A stretch of DNA of 64,000 nucleotides from Dillenia suffruticosa (lineage: Eukaryota; Streptophyta; Magnoliopsida; Dilleniales; Dilleniaceae), in contig JAVTVX010000021.1 of assembly GCA_033439265.1 (NCBI GenBank), positions 14,039,001 to 14,103,000 on the forward strand, written 5' to 3'. The translations under genes were made by a program, and so were the position numbers. The first letter of the stretch is position 1; every line of letters begins with the position of its first letter. A model generated the notes under the pieces. The model was given only the letters and a program-made list of their open reading frames with translations. It was not told the DNA's origin and made no database searches. This document shows, piece after piece, positions 12,901 to 22,743 of the stretch.

Positions 12901-15900
12901 CTTACCACCGCCAGGAAGTGCAGAAAGTTTTGAGTCATCATCTGTGGCATCTAATGCTTGGGTGTTTGTTTGTCTGACCTCTTTAAAAGCAGCTACATCC
13001 TTCTGATAGCTGCGATTAGCTTTCTGGAAGGCATTTAAGATGAAGGAGCGGAATCAGAAAAAAATAATAAAAATATATAAAAATATAAAAAAATATAACC
13101 AAAGTAAAGATTCCAGCATGCCAATCTTGCCGATTTAAGAAAGATAACTGGAAAAGCTTTTTTCCTATCAATATCAACTTTTCATGGTGAAGAGTTTGTA
13201 ATTTGATAAACAAATTCACTGTGAAACAATCCACATATAACAAAATTACTTGAAAGCAATAAGGCATTCCGTAGATTATTTCTACTTCAATAGAAACAGC
13301 TATGATGAATAACTTGAGGCTTTTCTCCTCAAGTAGGAACCACGACTATTCATACTTAAATAGAATGATCAACAGATGTCTTATAAAATTTTCTGTCTAC
13401 AATGCCCAAGTTAATCCAAAGTATCAAAATGACAAAAGATAATTCAAGGAGATAAAAACAGTACAGAATGATATTGTATCGAAGATTGAATCATTCCAAC
13501 CTAAACCCCCCCCCTTTCGAAGGGACAAAAATAAATATCGAAATAAGGTTAAAACCAACATAAATGAATAGATCCAATTGATTTTGTCCTACCATTTGGA
13601 AAGAAAGTAACACATAATTACACATAAAAGTAGGTCAAATGCCAATCAAAAAGATTTTTTTCTCACCAGGAGATGTGACAGAATGACCTGTAAAGATTGT
13701 AAGATTATATCAGGGGGAGAATGTAGCAACTCAGCATAGGCTTTTGGTCGTAGATGTGCATGTCCCTAGAAGGCAAAAGGAATATCGTCCACCGGTAGAA
13801 TTAAGAATAAGTGGTGAAAACTAAAAAAAGAAAAAGTGACGACTTTTAAAAATAAATTAATTCAAGTAGTAACCAGGTTTGCTAATGATGATTTGAAAAT
13901 TATATGGGTAGAAATGTCTAATAATATTAAGAAAATACGTAGGGCGATTCTTGGTATATCTAGGGATCGAGCTCCAATAGGCAAAGAGTCGTGGTGGTGG
14001 AGGAATGAGGAAATCCAAAATACTATACGAACCAAACGTAGCCCTGTTATGACACCCGAGTTGAGCTCGGGTATCACAATACCTGAGCTCAGCTCAAGTC
14101 TATGGTAGGTGAGCTCGAGCTCGCCGAGCCTGTGATTCTAGAGCTCGAGCTAGATTCGAAGTGTCATCAAGAAGCTCGAGCTCGAGCTCGAGCTCGAGTG
14201 TCGTGGGGCAAGATTAGGCCCGAACCCGAGCCCGAGACAATACCCAAACCCGAGCCCAAAACCAAAGCCCGAAACCGGGATCAAGATCATACGCGAGAGC
14301 TTGATGGGGAGAGCAGAAGGCAGAACTCAAACAGAGAGAGAGAGAGAGAGAGAGTTTACCTTTGATTCGAGGTCAAGAGGCGAGACCTTCGATCGCGATG
14401 GTGAGAGGAGAAGGAAACCTTCGATTGCGATGGTGAGAGGAAAAGGAGATCAGACCTTCAATCGATCGCCATAGTGAGAGGAAAAGAAGATCAGACCTTC
14501 AATCGCGATGGTGAGAGGAGAAGGAGATCAAACCTTCGATCGATCGCCATAGTGAGAGAAGAAGGAGATCGGACCTTCGATCACCGTGGTGAGAGGATCA
14601 GAAGGTGAAGGAAACCTTCGATCGCTTAGGCTGCGGCTGAATCGTCCTTCGATCGCCGTGGTGAGAGGATCAAAAGGATAAGGAGACTTCGATCGCTTGG
14701 GCTACTGAATGAGAAATGAGAATGGGTGGGTTAGGGTAAATAAGTGGTATCCGGGTAGCTCAACGAGTTTCGAGCTTGACAGAACATGGGCTCGAGCTCG
14801 AGCTCGAGCTCGAGGAAGCACTCCCTGAGCTTGAGCTTTAACCGGGTAGTGTCACGAGTACCCCGTGACACTACCCGGGTATCATAACAGCCCTAACCAA
14901 ACGTGAGCGTTATAGAAATCATAAAAGTAAGGGAAGTACTGACACATTTGAAAAATATAAGAGTGCAAAGAAAGAGGTGAAGAGGATTATTCACAAATCA
15001 AAAAAGTAAGGCATATAATGAGTTATACAAGAAGCTAGAAACTAAAGATGGTGAAAAAGAGATTTGCAGAATTGCTAAGTTAAGGGAGAGGGAGGGAAAA
15101 GATTTAAATGATGTTAGCTTTATTAAAAATAAAACAAATAATATATTTGTAAGGAATCGGGATATAAGAAAGCGTCGGAGGGAATACTTTGATAACCTCT
15201 TCAACGTGGAGAGAACAAGAGATATAGATAATATCATGATACCTGTAAAATAGATCAATAAGTACTTTAAACATAAAATTCGTTCTCATGAAATAAAAGA
15301 GGTCTTAAAGAGAATAATAAAGCCATAGGATCCGATGGCATTCCCATTGAGGTGTGGAAATGTTTAGGTAAAGTTGGGATAGCAATGTTAATAAATCTTT
15401 TTAACAAAATTTAATAAACCAATAAAATGTCTCAAGCATGGAGGAAGAGTACTTTTATACCACTATATAAGAATAAAGGAGATATACAAGATTACTCATA
15501 TTATAGGGAAATTAAACTTATGAGTCATACTATGAAGTTGTCGGAGAAAGTGATTGAATATAAATTAAGATTGAAGATAAGTATATTTCAGAATCAATTT
15601 GGATTTATATTAGAACGATCCACCGTCGAAACAATTTATTACTAAAACATTTGATAGAAACATTTAAAATACAAAAGAGAGACTTACATATAGTATTCAT
15701 TGATCTAGAAAAAAAATATGATAGGATTCCTAAAGACGTATTGCGGTGGGCATCGATGAAGAAGGAGATTTCCGTCAGATACATTAATCTCATAAAAAAT
15801 ATATACGAGAGAACTGTTACCAATGTAAAAATTTACAGGGGTGTAAGTAATAGCTTTCCAATTAATATTGGATTTCACCAAGATTCGACATTAAGTTTTA

Positions 15901-18153
15901 TCCATTTTGCAATAGTGACAGATGGAATGACAAAGAGCATTCAAGATGAAATATCATGATGTATGCTATTTTTAGGTGATATAGTGTTAGTTGACGAAAT
16001 TAAAGATGGTATTAGTGCTAAATTAGAATTATGGAGGGACACTAGTCTAGAAGATTTAGATTGAGTTGGTAAAAATTAAGTATATGACATGTATGTTTAG
16101 TGACAATTACCAAAATAATAAAGAAATAATTAAGTTAGGAGAACAGAATGTACCAAAAAATGAATGTTTTAGATATTTTCAGTCCATCATTCAAATCGAT
16201 ATCAATATAGATGAGGATGTAAATCATAGAATTCAAGCGGAATGGATGAAAAGGAGAAGAGCATCTGGAGCTTTTTATGATCGTACAATATCATTGTATC
16301 TGAAGGGAAAGTTTTATAGAATCGCAGTAAGACTGGCACCATTGGATGGCATCGAATGTTAGGCCATTAAACAACAATAAGAACATAAAATGACTGTAGT
16401 TGAGATGAAAATGGTCAAGTGGATGTATAGCAAAATTAGCAAATATAGGATTAGAAATGAAGAGATACGTACTAAATTGGAAATGAACTCAATTGTGGAT
16501 AAGATGCGAGAGTATAGATTGAAGTAATTTGTACATGTACAATACGCACCAATTAGGAGGACCGAAAGTTTAAATATAGGGGAGTTAGTGAAACGTCAAG
16601 ATAGATCGTTGAAAACCTGAATGCAATATATCTATAAAGATATGATAGTTAGTATTTGTAAAGATATGATCGTTAAGAGACTAAGTGTGGAAATAATTTT
16701 AGATAAGAATGAGTGTCCTAAGAAAATTAGAACTTAAATCATCTCTTTGTCATTGTAAGTTTATAGGGATAATAAGTTAGTTAATTTGTTTTTGTTTTTT
16801 ATTTTTTTTTTGTGTTAATTCTATCCTATATTTGTCTCTCAAATAGCCAATTCCAAAATTTGAGACTAAAGCTTAGGTTGTTGGTGTTGTTGTTGTTGTT
16901 GTTGTATTAGGAAAGATCACCTGAAGTATGAAAAGGACTTAATTCAAGCTAAGCTGGAAAAAGTACTTCAAAAAGTGCCTCACAAGATGCTCAGATGATG
17001 GGGAGGATGTTGAAAGATGGATATAGAGCAATTCAATTGACCATTTCCAAACTAATGAATACACAGCAAAGCATATTTCTGATTACCTTGTGACCTATAC
17101 AAGTCTATAAATTAGCCAACGCATCTAATGAGAGGCAACACGACCCTTTGCCTCCTCTTCCCACCCCCAAAATAAAATAATAATTATAATTATACTACTA
17201 ATAATAAATAATACCCTTGGGATTTCGATCCACTGCATGTTCTAACTAAAACTTACAGCTTCAATTTGTTCAATTGCACGGGCTGCTTCCTTTTCTGCCT
17301 TCTCCTTTGCAGCTTTCTCTTTTCTCATATCAGTGAGCTTCTTGGCGACATTATCTTTGTGACGCTTACCAAGCTCATGATTTCTGATGCTAGAAGGGTT
17401 GTTGGCAATGAAGATCTTGCAAAAGTCACACCACTTGTTTCCCTGGCTAACCCAGTACTGTAAAAGGAGAAAGGAACAAAAAAAGAATGTGTTTAAGGAC
17501 GTTGCTAAATTTCAGACGATGGTGCACAAAATTAAACCTGGAAAAACTCAAGCGCATCCATAAATGTCCTATGTTAAGAGCAGCCTCTTCTCAATAAAAA
17601 AGAACGTGAGACACTCCACATATTATAACCCACCCTAGACTCCATCAGTTCACTGGGATGCTTTAAGGAAAAGTCGATTTTTTTTAATGAAGAATCCTTA
17701 TTCATGAGATAAGTTAGAAAATTCCTACAAAAAAAGCCTTAACAAGTTGAAGTTATCCAAAATAGCTGCCAAAAAATTCAACTATTTCATGAAATCATAG
17801 GCAACCTAGTTGGTACAAATGTTTATTCCCCCCAATTATCATTAGCTAAACAATAAAGATTAGATATTGCAACCAACAAACACCATTAAACATTGTAACT
17901 AAGGTTCCTAGGTGATTTCTATGCCAAATCTTTTCATGCTTTTTCGTTGTTCATAACCATTTAAATTCATGGTCCAAAGACTCATTAAAATGTGCAACTT
18001 CTCTTCATTACTAATGTGATGAACACTGATTGACATTAAACTGACTTGGGTTTTGTTCATTTTGTCCCAGTTCGCTATTTTTTCACATAATCATTAGAAA
18101 CAAATCGATTTGAGAGCTAGAGAGAGAGAGAGAGAGAGAGGTACCTCAGTCAT
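9910..18153 (-). CDS. ZOP1: ZOP1-type zinc finger and OCRE domain protein (261 aa, 5 exons)
   Basis: Exons (minus): 18145-18153, 17257-17457, 12906-13023, 11481-11573, 9910-10274; 786 coding bases. Exon 1 encodes only Met-Thr-Glu before a GT donor, and exon 2 continues YWVSQGNKWCDFCK, the exact N-terminal form of the family. A U1-type zinc finger occupies residues 4-40 (C13, C16, H30, H36). A charged helix follows, then an OCRE motif at about 110-141 (WEYDSSTGYYYNQNG then LYYDPNSGFYYSD). RWVTQDEAFA comes next, then a basic tail with an NKRKRED nuclear signal, ending YLGLYGSR. In Arabidopsis, ZOP1 is a nuclear nucleic-acid-binding protein needed for both pre-mRNA splicing and RNA-directed DNA methylation. 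Intron 2 is 4.2 kb because of a LINE with a nested hAT element. The ALP1-like gene is divergent 915 bases upstream. All splice sites are GT-AG. Confidence 0.93.
14380..14700. repeat. Minisatellite inside the hAT element, about nine units of 36-41 bp
   Basis: Units contain CCTTCGATCGC(GATGG) followed by TGAGAGGA(GAAGGAGATC). Unit starts are visible near 14383, 14415, 14454, 14494, 14531, 14572, 14610, 14645 and 14684. Units alternate between CGATGG, CCATAG and CCGTGG variants, indicating mixed expansion rather than a single amplification. Confidence 0.8.
14841..14880. repeat. Perfect-stem hairpin next to the right end of the hAT element
   Basis: ACCGGGTAGTGTCACG (14841-14856) is complementary to CGTGACACTACCCGGGT (14864-14880) with one bulged base and a 7-base loop. 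It lies 15 bases inside the right terminus. Subterminal structures of this kind are common transposase-binding regions in hAT elements; the role here is inference. Confidence 0.8.
18119..18140 (-). repeat. (CT)n tract immediately after the ZOP1 intron 1 donor
   Basis: On the minus strand, exon 1 ends GAG, followed by the donor GTAC and then about 22 bases of CT repeat. The tract begins four bases into the intron, where it could affect U1 contact or intron-mediated enhancement. Confidence 0.9.
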
Positions 18154-18399
18154 GGCTACAAATCGTGTGTTTTAAGTAATTCCTGAGCTTTGCAACAAAG
18201 AGCTCTTGTGATTTGCAAAAAGATTCAAAATTATTATTGGGTCGATCAAGAGTTGTCGGAAGAAACCCTAGTTCTTCAATTTCCAAAATTCGAAATTAGT
18301 TTCTCTCTCTGCCCTCCCCTATTTGGTGCCGTTTGGGGCCCTTTCCGAAAAAGAATTATTAAGACTAAACGACATCATCTGGTAATAAAAAATAAAAAA

Positions 18400-18425
18400 G
18401 AAATAAATAAAACGACATCGTTATA
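18400..18425 (-). promoter_or_regulatory. AAAACGACATCGTT element upstream of ZOP1
   Basis: AAAACGACATCGTT (about 18409-18422) and a related AAACGACATCATC (from about 18367) lie 210-270 bases upstream of the ZOP1 start codon. They resemble the ACGACGTCGTTT palindrome found near three other genes in this window. A promoter role is inferred from recurrence only. Confidence 0.4.
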
Positions 18426-18523
18426 GTCTCCCTTATTCCATTTTTCTCCGCCCGCTATGTTCTCACCGCCGGTTTCCTAGGAGGTGGATCGACTCTTCTG
18501 GGCGAGAGAGCCAGAGAAGGATT

Positions 18524-19068
18524 TTAAGTTGACACAAGAAGAAATACCGAGAGATTTTGTTGTGCAAAGGGACAGAGAAGGCAATTCTTGTGAAGAAAGA
18601 GAAACGAAAAGTGTTTCTTAGTGAGAGAGAGAGAGAGCAGAAATTGAAGGGAGAAGCAAAACAAAAGGGGTTTCAAAGAGAGATTTTTCAAGTGAGAAAG
18701 AGGTTCTTGTAAAGAAAGAGAAACAAAAGGAGGGTTTTGGAGGGAGAGAAACGGAGAGGGAGTGAGAGAGAGAGAGAGAAAGAGAGACTTCAATTTTGTT
18801 AAGTGTGAGAAAAAGAGGGTTTTCAAAGAGGACAGAAATTCTTGTCAAGAAAGAGAAACAATAGGGGGGTTATAGAGAGAGGGAGGGACGAGAGGAAAGG
18901 ATTGATCAATTATTGTGAAGAGAGAAAACAAAAGGGTGGGTTTGAGAGAGAGAGAGAGAGAGAGGGAGGGAGGGAGGGAGGGAGAAGGGTTTCAAGTTCT
19001 AAGCATCGGAGAACTTTTCTAAAGCGAGAGAAAAGAAGGGCAGTGGGTGTTTGGTAGAGAGAGAGAAG
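18524..19068 (+). promoter_or_regulatory. Purine-rich leader of the ALP1-like gene with four repeated blocks and a G-quadruplex motif
   Basis: About 540 bases are almost entirely purine on the plus strand. A block reading TTCTTGTNAAGAAAGAGAAAC recurs near 18582, 18702, 18837 and, diverged, 18907. Five GGG tracts separated by single A bases lie at 18964-18982, with a sixth at 18987-18989, about 85-105 bases before the start codon at 19069. The tract immediately before the ATG is GAGAGAGAGAAG. It is probably promoter plus 5' leader. How much of it is transcribed cannot be seen from sequence. Confidence 0.6.
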
Positions 19069-20403
19069 ATGGATCAATCCTTCCTGCTAATGCTATCAAA
19101 CCTGCTTCACCTCCACAACCACTTAGACCCCGCAAGCTCCCTGCTCTCCACCACCCCATCTCCAACTTCCACCTCTCCATCCTCTCCTTCCTCTCTCCTC
19201 TCCTCCTCCGCGGCACCTCTCCTCTTCTTTACCATTGCCACTGTCCTCTCCTACATCACCGCCGCCGCCGCCGCCTCCTCCTCCTCCACAACTTCCTCCA
19301 CTTCCTCTCCCACCACAACCACCACCACCCCCATTTCCGTCTCCGCCTTTCGTGCCCTATCCACTGATCACATTTGGTCGATCGAACCCCATCTCCGCGA
19401 TTCCCAATGGCGCTCCTCCTATGGCCTATCCTACCCTGTCTTCACCACTGTTGTTGACAAGCTCAAACCCTACATTTCCCAATCCAATCTTTCTCTCCCT
19501 TCGGATTATGCTGTGGCAATGGTTCTTTCCCGGCTCTGTCATGGATATTCCGCAAAAACAACGGCCAAAAGGTACTCTCTTGAACCCTATTTGGTTTCTA
19601 AGATTACTAATATGGTTACTAGATTGTTGGCTACTAAGTTGTACCCTGAGTTTATTAAGATTCCGGTGAGTAGGAGACGCCTTTATGAGACTACACAAGC
19701 CTTTGAGGAGCTTACTAGGTTGCCTAACATGTGTGGTGCTATTGATGGGAGTGCTATTAGGTTTAGTAAGCTTTCAGGATATGTGCAAAACCCTAGTGCT
19801 TATAGGTGTAGATATGGGTATAATTCGGTTTTGCTTCAGGTTGTTGCTGATCATAAGAAAATCTTTTGGGATGTTTGTGTGAAGGCAGCTGGTGGGACTG
19901 ATGATGCTACTCATTTGAGGGATAGTTTATTGTATAATAGGCTTATTTCCGGTGATGTTGTCTGGGATAAGGTGATGAATGTGAAGGGACATCATGTGAG
20001 GCCTTACATTGTTGGGGATTGGTGTTATCCAATGTTGTCTTTTTTGCTAACCCCGTTTACATGGAATGGGACTGGTACACCTGCGCAGAATACATTCGAT
20101 GCTGCATTGATGAAGGGGCGGATGGTGGCGGTGGAAGCCATTGGGTTGTTGAAGGCAAGGTGGAGAATTCTTCAGGATTTGAATGTCGGTCTTAATCATG
20201 CACCTCAGACAGTTGTTGCCTGTTGTGTCTTGCACAATTTGTGCCAAATTGCTAGGGAGCCAGAACCGGAGCTTTGGAAGGAGCCTGAAGAGATGGGTCA
20301 TCCGCCTAGGGTGCCTGAGAGTGAGAAGTCGTATTACTATTTTGGAGAAACCACAAGACAAGTATTGGCTGATGATTTGCATCAACGACTTCAATCAAGA
20401 TGA
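19069..20403 (+). CDS. PIF/Harbinger transposase-derived protein, ALP1-like (444 aa, intronless)
   Basis: The start is the first ATG (MDQSFLLML); the frame is open a few codons further up but without ATG. The Ser/Thr/Pro-rich N-terminus has a hydrophobic stretch (about residues 46-66). A helical region follows (YPVFTTVVDKLKPYI, then LCHGYSAKTTAKRYSL), and then the DDE nuclease fold of the PIF/Harbinger family: AIDGSAIRF (D226), GGTDDATHLRDS (D278/D279), IVGDWCYPMLSFLLTPF, and VAVEAIGLLKARWRIL (E356). All three acidic positions therefore look intact. It ends with the family HAPQTVVACCVLHNLC block. In Arabidopsis, ALP1 and relatives are domesticated transposases, and ALP1 associates with Polycomb complex PRC2. 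Full length, good codon integrity and the lack of terminal inverted repeats or a partner Myb gene nearby favour a domesticated host gene over a live transposon. Confidence 0.85.
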   Translation: MDQSFLLMLSNLLHLHNHLDPASSLLSTTPSPTSTSPSSPSSLLSSSAAPLLFFTIATVLSYITAAAAASSSSTTSSTSSPTTTTTTPISVSAFRALSTDHIWSIEPHLRDSQWRSSYGLSYPVFTTVVDKLKPYISQSNLSLPSDYAVAMVLSRLCHGYSAKTTAKRYSLEPYLVSKITNMVTRLLATKLYPEFIKIPVSRRRLYETTQAFEELTRLPNMCGAIDGSAIRFSKLSGYVQNPSAYRCRYGYNSVLLQVVADHKKIFWDVCVKAAGGTDDATHLRDSLLYNRLISGDVVWDKVMNVKGHHVRPYIVGDWCYPMLSFLLTPFTWNGTGTPAQNTFDAALMKGRMVAVEAIGLLKARWRILQDLNVGLNHAPQTVVACCVLHNLCQIAREPEPELWKEPEEMGHPPRVPESEKSYYYFGETTRQVLADDLHQRLQSR

Positions 20404-22743
20404 GAGAATTTTATGTTATTGTTCCTGTATCTGTAACATGCTTCGCTGATGTGAGGGTGGTGATATATCTCTCTCTTTTTCTGTTTTTCAAACTGGGCTT
20501 TAAATAGAATTTGTGGACAATATATCACTGTTAAACCTCTGTTGTAGTTCATGGAACAAACTAACCTAGGCATAATGCACTCGGCCTGATTCCATAATTG
20601 CATCCCTAATGGACTTCTTTGTTCCTTGGTTATATGTATTTCTCCATGTCAATACCTTTATGGCAGGTATCTCACATGCCAAAATTTGTGCCGCGGTTAA
20701 CTTTCACCATGTGATCTACAATTTTATTGATTTTTTTTTTTTTGGTTGTAATCTACAATTTTATTGATGACGTGAATGAGTACAATGATTCAGCTTTTTG
20801 GTGAGCCCCGAGATAGCCTTGACTAGTGATTGTGAACCTCATGCGGTCCTTTTGTGGCAGAATATCTTTGAGCGAGTTAGACGAATGCACCATGAGGTGA
20901 CATGTTTTGGTTTTGGGTCTCAATGTGTATTCAGTGTCCAAAATTTCTAGATACTTTGTTTTGATGCATGAGTAAGATATCTTCGTTCTGACCAGACCTT
21001 GCCGTTCAACGTTGAGATTCTCACATCCCCTCCCCCACCTCCACCCCCACAGGCCGCTTCTCGAAAGAGGGATTCATTGCCTAGTCCTTTCTATATGCAT
21101 ATTGAGGTTAACTTTCTGGTTATGTTATACTCCATTAATTGCTAGATGTCTTCGGCAACTGATATCTCGCCACAATGGTTTTTGGATTTGAGTATGGAAC
21201 TTGAGGCTTCATTATCTGGCTGTGTATATTGGGAAAAAATGGAACTTTACCCAAAAAGGGTAAGTGATAGAACTTCCGAATTTCTAGCTTATTCTTGCTA
21301 CTTTAGCTTCCCACCCCCCAAACTAATAACTATGAACAAGTTGCCTCATTCATTGACGGCGTCAAAGGTTTATTCTTTTGTTGTTTCTCATATAGTTAAA
21401 TTAAGGTTGTCTTACGTTTTGATTATTTTGAATCATAAAAAAGGTCACTTTCGTTAGGTTGTGGTGATTTTAAGTCCAATAACTCAACTATTTGAATGAT
21501 AAAGCACACATATGTACGCCCCTTTTTAATCTAAAGGAAGGGTTAAAGCTGTCTTAACCAAAATAATATTAATCTCTCTTTCCTAGAGATAGATTTTAGA
21601 ATTTATCCTTTTTATTGTATGTAGAGAAATTTATTGATTGTATCTTAAAATATTCATGAATCTTGAGAATATTAAAAAAAGGGAAAAATACAAGTTTACT
21701 TTCACCATTTTACCTACTTTTGTAAACTGTTCTCATATTTCTCTCTCTCTCTATCAAATTTTCAACAATTATATTGGTGTGTAATGTATAATGTATATGT
21801 CAAATTCTTTTCTCTTTTTTGAAATATAAATGAGGGTAATTTGGTTAATTAACAGTTTCTAAGCTCCATTAAATTAAAAAAAAAAAAGAAAAAAAAAGGT
21901 TAAGGTGGGTGTATTTTTTTAATAGGTTATAAGTTGTTTTTAGAGCTTCTAAGCTCCTTTAGAAGAAAATAAGTAGAGTTATTAATAGAAAAGGAAATTA
22001 TATAATGTCAAATTTAGTTCTTTTTATGGGAAAAAATGATTTTTACTTGCACAATTTTATATTTTTTATCACTTTATTTACTAATATTAAAAGGGAAATA
22101 AAGAATAAAAATTAATAAAACAAAATAGAGCTTTAGTTGTCAAAACAATGTCTTTTAATGGCTAACCCCTTTCTCTTATGGACCTTGATTGCAAAATCTT
22201 TTGATTTTACATTAAGAATCTTGACTAGTTTATACCTCAGAGCAAGAACCCTTTTGAACTTGTTGATTTTCTTTTGTTGGCTTAGGAATTCGAGGAGTTC
22301 AACATACGTAAGAAGAACAAAGAAAGAAGAAAGGAATAAGAGCAAGCAATCATGAATTTGAGTACACTACTAGGCTTGATATTCAAACTAAAGCTCTCAT
22401 CAAACCCTATGATTTTCCTGTACTTTTCTTTTCTTTTCTTCTTGTTCTTCTTTAATGTTTCTTCTTAGCATGTGCACACCTTACTTGGATAGCGAGTCTT
22501 AGGAACGGCCGGCAAATCTCTTTCTCATTGGGGAAAAGGGTGGCGTCTGCTGGGACTTTGTGGGTATTCTTGCCCAATCAATGCTGCTCAATCAAACAAG
22601 AGAGAAAAATAGAGTTATGGCCAGAAGTTTTAGGACAGACGTTCATGGCTTCAGTTACAGTCTTTTTATTAACATAATTTATGCAATACTTGTTTGCTAG
22701 ATAAGTCTCATGGAGCATATAGCATTTTCTTTTGGTTATTCAC
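20404..22743. other. Intergenic region with no recognisable gene
   Basis: About 2.3 kb between the ALP1-like stop and the beta-galactosidase pseudogene. It becomes AT-rich after about 21450 and contains poly-A, short CT tracts and a C-rich run near 21030-21050. A frame at 21146-21457 and two overlapping frames near 22133-22355 have no recognisable family or splice structure. Confidence 0.6.

Larger units (their letters stand above)
14031..14903. mobile_element. Non-autonomous hAT transposon nested in the LINE, with 8-bp target duplication
   Basis: The element spans 14039-14895 (857 bp), flanked by perfect 8-bp duplications ACCAAACG at 14031-14038 and 14896-14903. Its ends are TAGCCCTGTTATGACACCCG on the left and, read inward, TAGGGCTGTTATGATACCCG on the right (17 of 20 identical). 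TAGGG-type ends with 8-bp duplications are diagnostic of the hAT superfamily. There is no transposase. The interior has GAGCTC-rich arrays near both ends, a hairpin at 14841-14880, and a minisatellite at about 14380-14700. Removing it joins the LINE frame cleanly (RTKR to ERYRN), so the LINE was there first. Confidence 0.92.
13655..16905 (+). mobile_element. 5'-truncated L1-type LINE in ZOP1 intron 2, antisense to the gene
   Basis: The remnant starts in the endonuclease C-terminal part (FFLTRRCDRMTCKDCK, then QHRLLVVDVHVPRR) and continues into the linker (ESWWWRNEEIQ). The reverse transcriptase includes LMSHTMKLSEKVIEYKLR, QFGFILERST, the motif A stretch LHIVFIDLEKKYDRIPKDVL, and a motif C that reads FLGD where FADD is expected. 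It ends in a (GTT)n tail at about 16878-16905, the usual 3' end of this plant LINE clade. Multiple frameshifts and stops show it is dead. The 5' boundary is approximate. AAAGAT occurs at both edges but is too short to claim as a target duplication. The 857-bp hAT insertion lies inside it. Confidence 0.88.

Noticed and set aside
13836..16362. Several open frames that look like separate genes in ZOP1 intron 2
   Set aside because: They are fragments of one decayed LINE (endonuclease end and reverse transcriptase), partly split by the hAT insertion.
13655..16905. Target-site duplication for the large LINE
   Set aside because: Only AAAGAT is shared at the two edges, too short and in A-rich DNA; the 5' boundary is uncertain.
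18524..18848. Minus-strand open frames of 76-100 codons rich in Ser/Leu
   Set aside because: These are translations of the purine-rich GA repeat region upstream of the ALP1-like gene and are low complexity.
19235..19698. Overlapping frames inside the ALP1-like gene
   Set aside because: Shadows of the real frame in other registers; Pro-rich or Leu-rich low complexity.
19069..20403. Active PIF/Harbinger transposon
   Set aside because: No terminal inverted repeats, no 3-bp duplications and no Myb-like partner gene seen nearby; the frame ends and sequence fit a domesticated gene.
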